Positions 58,965 to 64,000 of a stretch of 64,000 nt of DNA are shown here, piece by piece; within the stretch, counting starts at the first letter, position 1; each line of letters starts with the position of its first letter. The translations under genes and the position numbers were made by a program. This DNA is from a virus: positions 1-64,000 of the IMG/VR virus record IMGVR_UViG_3300042888_001972; one strand, 5' to 3'. The notes under the pieces are model-generated. The model worked only from the letters and a program-made list of their open reading frames with translations, did no database searches and was not told the DNA's origin.

Positions 58965-59623
58965 TGAAATTACAAAACTCTCTTAAAAGTTTAATATTAG
59001 AAATTGCGTCAATTGAAAGTGTTATTGATGCAATCAAGACTAAACGAGTAATGGGTGCTAGTTATGATGGTGACGAACCAGGTGGTAAAGGTCAAAGACT
59101 AATAGAACCTGTTTGTGTCGGAGTCAGTAAAGCTGGTAACCGAGTTGTTCGTGCTTGGGAAAGAGAGGGGGCATCTCACACTGCAACAATTGGTTCACAA
59201 CCATTACCCGGATGGAGACTTTTTAGATTAGATAAAACATTCACTTTCCTACCAACATCAGAAGTTTTTGATGAAATGAGACCAGGGTTTAATCCTAATG
59301 GAGATAAAAGTATGGTTTCTGTCGAAATAGTTGCAAACTTTAACACACCACCAACACCTTCTATAATACCTCAACAATTTCAACAAACACCTGAAACTCC
59401 GGAAACACCACAGCCAAACAATGATGAGGTTATTGATAGAACAATTGATTCATTAACGAACGAGTTTACACAGAAATACGGTGAAGGTGGGTTTGATTTA
59501 TCCAAATCTGCTGAAGCATTCAAACGAATCTACGCGGCAATAGAATCAGAAACCGGAAATAAATTAACAGACGCCGAAAAGGCATCATTAAGAACAACAA
59601 TAACAAACAAATTACAAAAATAA
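58964..59623 (+). CDS. WYL-like domain protein with leader-like N-terminus
   Basis: A 219-residue protein. Residues about 18-120 fit the WYL ligand-sensing domain: VIDAIKTKRVMGASYDGD, then RLIEPVCVGVSKAGNRVVRAW, then PGWRLFRLDKTF. These are the usual IePv, Gn.vlrAw and W.fRLD signatures, where the aromatic/Arg residues bind nucleic acid or nucleotides. Residues 130-160 are a Pro/Thr/Gln-rich linker and the rest is helical. The N-terminus MKLQNSLKSLILE is an amphipathic helix with ILE, like the leader group. It has no DNA-binding helix-turn-helix, unlike bacterial WYL regulators. Confidence 0.62.
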   Translation: MKLQNSLKSLILEIASIESVIDAIKTKRVMGASYDGDEPGGKGQRLIEPVCVGVSKAGNRVVRAWEREGASHTATIGSQPLPGWRLFRLDKTFTFLPTSEVFDEMRPGFNPNGDKSMVSVEIVANFNTPPTPSIIPQQFQQTPETPETPQPNNDEVIDRTIDSLTNEFTQKYGEGGFDLSKSAEAFKRIYAAIESETGNKLTDAEKASLRTTITNKLQK

Positions 59624-59643
59624 TTTTAACCTTATAATGACAA

Positions 59644-59665
59644 AATCATAAAATCGTTTATGATT
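59644..59665. other. AT-only hairpin
   Basis: AATCATAAA / TTTATGATT (9 bp, ATCG loop) between the WYL-like gene and the 207-residue gene. It is a weak structure without G-C pairs at the base, so a terminator role is uncertain. Confidence 0.35.
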
Positions 59666-59684
59666 ATATTAAAATTCAAAACTT

Positions 59685-60308
59685 ATGAGTGATTTAATGC
59701 AAAAATTAGCAATGTCAAACGCTAAAGCCCTAATGAGAGAAACCGATAGTCCAAGAAGAATGGATTCATCATCGCAATCAATGGTTCAACAATTTGACGT
59801 TCCAAACGTAAAATATAACATACCACAAGAATATCTACAAGAAAGTCCTCAACAATCGGCACAACCATACCTTTCATCATTACCTGTTGAAAATACTAAA
59901 CCTGTTGGTGTACCTACGGTTGACGCAATTAAAAACTCAAAACTACCGGATGAAATCAAAAAATTAATGATGGAACATCCAATTGCCCAACCAAACCAAG
60001 CACCTACAATGACAATGTCTAACGAGTTGATTGAAAAATCAAGAAGATTAATGGGTCACAACGAAGGAAGTTATATTCCTGAATCTGCAAAACCAAAATC
60101 AGCACCTATTCAACAATCGGAACCAACTCAAAATACCGGAATTAATTATAAATTAATTCAAAAAATGATTAATGAAGCAGTTACTAAATCATTAAAAGAA
60201 AATGGTTTGATTGCTGAAAGTACAGAAAAATCTAACGAAACGTTTAGTTTTAAAGTTGGAAAACACGTATTTGAAGGTAGAGTAACAAAAATTAAAAAAA
60301 TGTCTTAA
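59685..60308 (+). CDS. Unknown Pro/Gln/Ser-rich protein with helical C-terminus
   Basis: A 207-residue protein. The first 145 residues are low-complexity and polar (Gln, Pro, Ser, Met). The last 60 form a helix (NYKLIQKMINEAVTKSLKEN) followed by a short beta pair (FSFKVGKHVFEGRVTKIKK). This helix-plus-beta tail occurs in other T4-like phage proteins of unknown role, to my memory. It may be a scaffold, core or assembly protein, but no motif proves this. It is followed by a 55-nt gap and then glycosyltransferase genes. Confidence 0.52.
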   Translation: MSDLMQKLAMSNAKALMRETDSPRRMDSSSQSMVQQFDVPNVKYNIPQEYLQESPQQSAQPYLSSLPVENTKPVGVPTVDAIKNSKLPDEIKKLMMEHPIAQPNQAPTMTMSNELIEKSRRLMGHNEGSYIPESAKPKSAPIQQSEPTQNTGINYKLIQKMINEAVTKSLKENGLIAESTEKSNETFSFKVGKHVFEGRVTKIKKMS

Positions 60309-60363
60309 CGACTTTCTTTCTACGACATAAATTATTATATTTTAGTGAATATAATAAATAACT

Positions 60364-61575
60364 ATGTCAAAAATAAAAGTATTAGTCGTACCATCCGACA
60401 GAAGCGGAGTTGGTAAATTTAGGTCAGTCGACCCTCACATTTTCTTACAAAATCTTTATGGTGATGATTTTCATATTGATATCATCTATGACCCGTCCTA
60501 TGACGATATGAATTTTTGGAAACAATACCAAATTGTTAGTTTCCATAGAAGTATCGGTCCTGATTTTGAAAAATCTCACGAATTAATCCAAAAATTAAAT
60601 ACTATGGGTATCATAACTGTTTGTGATATCGATGACTATTGGATGCCCGGTAAAGAACATCCTATTCATGACATTATTATTTTTAATAAAATAAACGAAA
60701 AAATAGTAGCAAATCTTAAGGTTGCGAAATATGTTACTACAACAACCACACTATTTGCAGATGAAATTAGAAAATACAATAAAAATGTTTTTGTATTACC
60801 AAACGCGATAAATCCTAACGAACCTCAATTCAAAGAACCAACATTAGAATCTGATAGATTAAGATTCGGATGGTTAGGTGGTTCATCTCACTTACACGAC
60901 ATTCAAATATTAAACGAAGGGTTTAATAAATTAACAAAATACCAAGATAAAGTACAATATGTTCTTTGTGGTTTTGACACTAGAGGTACGGTAACTGAAA
61001 TCAATTCACAAACCGGAGAACACGTAAAACGAAATATTAAACCTGACGAAACTGTTTGGGCTCAATATGAAAAAATCTTCACACAAGATTATAAAATAGT
61101 TTCAGACGATTATAAAAAACATTTACTATTATACAATCAAGATATATTCCCTAATGAGATGACAGAATCTTACTTAAGAGTTTGGACAAAACCAGTTACA
61201 TCTTACGCAAAGAATTATTCAAAATTTGATGTATCTTTGGCACCAATTAAAAACCATATGTTTAATAGAATGAAATCGCAATTAAAAGTAATTGAGGCGG
61301 GATTCTATAAAAAAGCGTTAATTGCCTCTAATGTAGGTCCTTATAGTTTAGATTTAAAACATTGTTTAAAAAATGGAGAATTAGTTGACGGAAATGCGTT
61401 ATTAGTTGATGAGGTTAGAAATCATTCTGATTGGGCAAAATACATGGAAAAATTAATTAAGAACCCTAATATGGCAAAAGATATGGGGGAAAGATTGTAT
61501 GAGACAGTTAAAGACAAATACGATTTAAATATCGTAACAAAAGACAGAGCAGAATTTTATAAATCAATACTATGA
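60364..61575 (+). CDS. GT-B glycosyltransferase (GT4-type)
   Basis: A 403-residue protein with two Rossmann-like halves. The start IKVLVVPSDRSGVGKFRS is the acceptor-side first strand, TVCDIDDYWMPG and YVTTTTTLFADEIRKY follow, and RFGWLGGSSHLHDI begins the donor domain. SQLKVIEAGFYKKALIASNVG corresponds to the family's E-x7-E sugar-nucleotide site. It starts a three-gene coupled operon with an exonuclease and dUTPase; its stop overlaps the next start (ATGA). Acceptor unknown. Confidence 0.82.
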   Translation: MSKIKVLVVPSDRSGVGKFRSVDPHIFLQNLYGDDFHIDIIYDPSYDDMNFWKQYQIVSFHRSIGPDFEKSHELIQKLNTMGIITVCDIDDYWMPGKEHPIHDIIIFNKINEKIVANLKVAKYVTTTTTLFADEIRKYNKNVFVLPNAINPNEPQFKEPTLESDRLRFGWLGGSSHLHDIQILNEGFNKLTKYQDKVQYVLCGFDTRGTVTEINSQTGEHVKRNIKPDETVWAQYEKIFTQDYKIVSDDYKKHLLLYNQDIFPNEMTESYLRVWTKPVTSYAKNYSKFDVSLAPIKNHMFNRMKSQLKVIEAGFYKKALIASNVGPYSLDLKHCLKNGELVDGNALLVDEVRNHSDWAKYMEKLIKNPNMAKDMGERLYETVKDKYDLNIVTKDRAEFYKSIL

Positions 61576-62273
61576 TAAACATACCATTAAACAAGATTTT
61601 ATTTTTAGACATTGAAACTGTTGGTATTGAACCAACATGGGAATCATTGTGTTTAAATAGACCGGAACTTTCATTTCAATTTGAAAAATATTTTGATTGG
61701 TTCCAAAAAAGATTTCCGGAAGATGCGGATGAGGGTCCGGGTAAAATGTTTGTAAACAGAGCGGCATTAGTTCCTGAATTTTTACGAATTGCATGTGTTA
61801 GTGTTGCGTTTGTGGCACCTGATGGTACTACAAAAATGGAATCATATAGTAATGTGGACGAAAAAGAACTATTAAAAGATGTTCAGAAAATGCTTCATCG
61901 TACCGGTGAATTAGGATTCTTTCTATGTGGTCATAATGTTAAAGGGTTTGATATTCCCGTTCTTGCAAAAAGAATGATTATGAATGGATTATTACCTCCA
62001 AAAATATTACCAGGTCATGACACTAAACCTTGGGAGATTAAAGCTCTTGATACCAAAGAAGTTTGGCAATATGGTGGTTATGGGTCAATTGCATCATTAG
62101 AATTGATGTGTGTTTGTTTAGGAGTTGAATCTTCAAAAAATATGGAAGTAACAGGAAACAAAGTTCACGAAGCTTTTTGGGATAAAAAAGACATTAAAGG
62201 AATTGTTGAGTATTGTGAAAAAGATGTTGAAGTGTTGATAGAAGTAATTAAAAAATTAAAAGAATTAGTATAA
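61572..62273 (+). CDS. DEDDy 3'-5' exonuclease
   Basis: A 233-residue exonuclease of the DnaQ-like superfamily. Exo I is ILFLDIETVG (D13, E15), Exo II is FLCGHNVKGFDIPVL (D127), and Exo III is VEYCEKDVEVLI (Y214, D218), the Y form, as in predicted PolB-like exonucleases. An insertion of about 45 residues after Exo I (FQFEKYFDWFQKRFPED) is a family-type insert. The start overlaps the previous stop and the stop overlaps the dUTPase start. A role in repair or nucleotide recycling is plausible; the separate polymerase already has its own proofreading domain. Confidence 0.82.
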   Translation: MINIPLNKILFLDIETVGIEPTWESLCLNRPELSFQFEKYFDWFQKRFPEDADEGPGKMFVNRAALVPEFLRIACVSVAFVAPDGTTKMESYSNVDEKELLKDVQKMLHRTGELGFFLCGHNVKGFDIPVLAKRMIMNGLLPPKILPGHDTKPWEIKALDTKEVWQYGGYGSIASLELMCVCLGVESSKNMEVTGNKVHEAFWDKKDIKGIVEYCEKDVEVLIEVIKKLKELV

Positions 62274-62896
62274 TGCAAAATTTAGATGGATTAGGGTTTG
62301 ACCCCGAAATGATGGCAAGTTTTCAAAAACAATTAGAAGACCTTCAAGAAGAAGCCGATGTTGAAATTGATGATGAATACCAAAAAGAATTAGAAAAATT
62401 AATTGGTATGACTTATGAAGAAATGAATGAGGATATGATGTTAGCCCTAAAAAGTAAAACACTTAAAGTGGAATTACTTAATGATGAAATATCATTCCCG
62501 GAATACGCCTACCCAAGTGATTCAGGATTTGATTTATTCTCAACAGAAGAAATAATATTACAACCATTTGGTAGAGCACTTGTGCCAACTGGTATTAAAT
62601 TGTCAATACCTGAAGAATTTGAAATTCAAGTTAGACCTAAAAGTGGTTTGGCAATCAATCAAGGGTTAACCGTATTAAACACGCCAGGAACTGTGGATTC
62701 AGGATATAATGGTGAAATTAAAGTAATTATTTTTAACACAAATAACATATCGGTATTAATTCCTAAAGGAACTAAAATTGCTCAAGCGGTTTTATGTCCA
62801 GTAGTTAATGGAAAATTTGTTAACTTAATTCAAGTTAATAATATTACTGATGGTGATAGAGGAGATAACGGATTTGGTAGTACAGGATTGATATAA
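62273..62896 (+). CDS. dut: dUTPase (dUTP diphosphatase) with N-terminal extension
   Basis: Hydrolyses dUTP to dUMP and pyrophosphate, keeping uracil out of phage DNA. The C-terminal 145 residues have all five trimeric dUTPase motifs: SDSGFDLFS (82-90), RPKSGLA (121-127), GTVDSGYNGEI (139-149), IPKGTKIAQAV (163-173) and RGDNGFGSTG (196-205). The first 62 residues form an acidic helical extension not present in typical dUTPases (about 150 residues). It starts at TAATG overlap with the exonuclease and is followed 1 nt later by a glycosyltransferase. Confidence 0.93.
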   Translation: MQNLDGLGFDPEMMASFQKQLEDLQEEADVEIDDEYQKELEKLIGMTYEEMNEDMMLALKSKTLKVELLNDEISFPEYAYPSDSGFDLFSTEEIILQPFGRALVPTGIKLSIPEEFEIQVRPKSGLAINQGLTVLNTPGTVDSGYNGEIKVIIFNTNNISVLIPKGTKIAQAVLCPVVNGKFVNLIQVNNITDGDRGDNGFGSTGLI

Positions 62897-62897
62897 T

Positions 62898-64000
62898 ATG
62901 ATAACAGTAGGATATTCGACAAGGACTCACAACCCAGAGTTCATTGAGTACTTGAAAAAAAGTTCAGGTTTCAAAAAAATTGAGGTTATTGAAAAAATAA
63001 ATAATGGAGAAAAATCTCTGTCCGAGGTTTACAACGAAATACTATCCGAGTCAAAAACGGATATTGTTGTTTTATGTCATGACGACATTTATTTTGATAC
63101 TAATGCTTGGTATGCCAAATTAATTAAACATTTTGAAAAATCTGATTTCGGTATCATTGGAATGGCCGGGACTACTGATATGCCTGAAAGTGGTATGTGG
63201 TGGGAAAACAGAAAAAAAATGGTGGGTATTGTTAACCACGAACATGAAGGAAAAAAATGGGAATCAAAATACTCAGATAGTCTTGGTAATGATATTCTTG
63301 AAACTATAATTGTGGATGGACTTTTTATGGCAATCAATAAAAAAAGAATTAAGAAAAACTTTAATGAAGACTTTAAAGGGTTTCACTTCTATGATATACC
63401 ATTTTGTTTTGATAACTATTTGGAAGGTGTTAAAGTAGGTGTTATAACAAACATCAGAATAACTCACAAATCTATTGGTCAAACTAATGAACAATGGGAA
63501 GAAAATAAAAAATTATTTGCAGAAAAGTATAAATCAAACTTGCCGGTAAAATTACCATATAATGAAAAAAGAAAACTAAAAGTATTATTATCTTGCTTAT
63601 TCTTTAAAACATTTACTGGTTCAGAGCTTTATGTTTATGAATTAGCTAAAAATTTAATAAAACAAAATTGTGATGTAACCGTAATGTCCCAAATTGGAGG
63701 TCTGTTAACGGACATGGCAAAAAAACAAGGTATTAAATGTGTTTCTTTTGAAGACGCTCCCGGGTTTAAAATGGGTGACGGAAAATGGGGGCATAATACA
63801 GATAAAGGGTTTCAACCATCTCAACCAAATGTAATGTACCGAGTGTCAGAAGTTAATTTTGATTTAATCCATATGCAACATAAACCTGTTGCAGAAAGAA
63901 TGATTCAATTTTATCCTGAAATTGATAAAATTTATTCAATCCATTCAGAAGTGATTCAATTGGAAAACCCAATCGAACATGAATCAATTAAAAAATACAT
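62898..64000 (+). CDS. Two-domain glycosyltransferase, 3' part missing
   Basis: The first 367 residues are visible before the window ends. Domain 1 (1-200) is a GT-A-like transferase: MITVGYSTRTHNPEFIEYL, then TDIVVLCHDDIYFDT (DD metal site), DFGIIGMAGT and DGLFMAINKKRI. Domain 2 begins at about residue 225 with LKVLLSCLFFKTFTGSELY and a VYELAKNLIKQNCDVTVMS helix-strand, the start of a GT-B (GT4) fold. It is the eighth glycosyltransferase of the window. It starts one base after the dUTPase stop, so it is in the same operon. Confidence 0.8.
   Translation, partial: MITVGYSTRTHNPEFIEYLKKSSGFKKIEVIEKINNGEKSLSEVYNEILSESKTDIVVLCHDDIYFDTNAWYAKLIKHFEKSDFGIIGMAGTTDMPESGMWWENRKKMVGIVNHEHEGKKWESKYSDSLGNDILETIIVDGLFMAINKKRIKKNFNEDFKGFHFYDIPFCFDNYLEGVKVGVITNIRITHKSIGQTNEQWEENKKLFAEKYKSNLPVKLPYNEKRKLKVLLSCLFFKTFTGSELYVYELAKNLIKQNCDVTVMSQIGGLLTDMAKKQGIKCVSFEDAPGFKMGDGKWGHNTDKGFQPSQPNVMYRVSEVNFDLIHMQHKPVAERMIQFYPEIDKIYSIHSEVIQLENPIEHESIKKY

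Noticed and set aside
1-64000. tRNA genes, integrase, transposase, attachment sites and reverse transcriptase of a diversity-generating element
   Set aside because: None could be seen by motif reading; the variable fibre repeats lack a template-repeat/RT pair.

Overview
The window is a contiguous piece of a large, AT-rich, T4-like contractile-tailed phage (myovirus) that probably infects a member of the Bacteroidota. T4-type core genes are recognisable throughout: class I ribonucleotide reductase, gp41-like helicase, RNase H/flap nuclease, UvsX, gp32-like SSB, family B DNA polymerase, tail sheath, tail tube, tape measure, LysM-like gp53, baseplate hub parts and neck proteins. The host inference rests on the lack of Shine-Dalgarno sites and on several promoters of the form TTTG-N19/20-TAnnTTTG (or TATATTTA), which is the Bacteroidota housekeeping promoter rather than TTGACA/TATAAT.

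Layout. 1-6674 (minus strand): nucleotide metabolism and replication/recombination (nrdA partial, nrdB, helicase, an unknown, RNase H, uvsX, gp32). 6778-31520 (minus): tail module, running from the neck/tail-completion end at 31520 through sheath, a HAD-like enzyme, tube, gp26-like protein with a probable frameshift partner, tape measure and three baseplate genes, including giants of 1677 and 2562 residues. 31576-36390 (plus): a SNF2-type helicase, a superoxide dismutase fused to a nuclease-like domain, a gp13-like neck protein and a small protein. 36420-39146 (minus): DNA polymerase. 39147-40276: a late plus-strand gene flanked by two tiny minus-strand transcription units with host-like promoters. 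40277-57362 (minus): six glycosyltransferases followed upstream by adhesin/fibre genes full of Thr-Pro-Asn repeats and LamG-like domains. 57387-64000 (plus): virion-type unknowns, a WYL-like protein, a glycosyltransferase, a DEDDy exonuclease, dUTPase and a two-domain glycosyltransferase running off the end.

Two promoter classes can be read by eye. Early/host-type promoters precede gp32, DNA polymerase, the SNF2 helicase and the two tiny units. A separate motif, TATTTAT(A/C/T) in coding-strand sense with no -33 element, lies 3-33 nt before about fifteen start codons, almost all structural genes, and is the likely late promoter; in several cases it would give leaderless mRNAs. Strong hairpin terminators follow the sheath, tube, gp32 and polymerase genes.

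Most notable: (i) mucin-like Thr/Pro-repeat fibre proteins beside a block of glycosyltransferases, suggesting phage-encoded O-glycosylation of its own adhesins; (ii) a late-expressed Fe/Mn superoxide dismutase-nuclease fusion; (iii) a recurring short N-terminal leader (ESxL or [LI]xE type) on unrelated accessory proteins that may mark them for packaging in the head; (iv) two orphan mini-transcription units. No tRNA, CRISPR array, integrase or transposase was seen.
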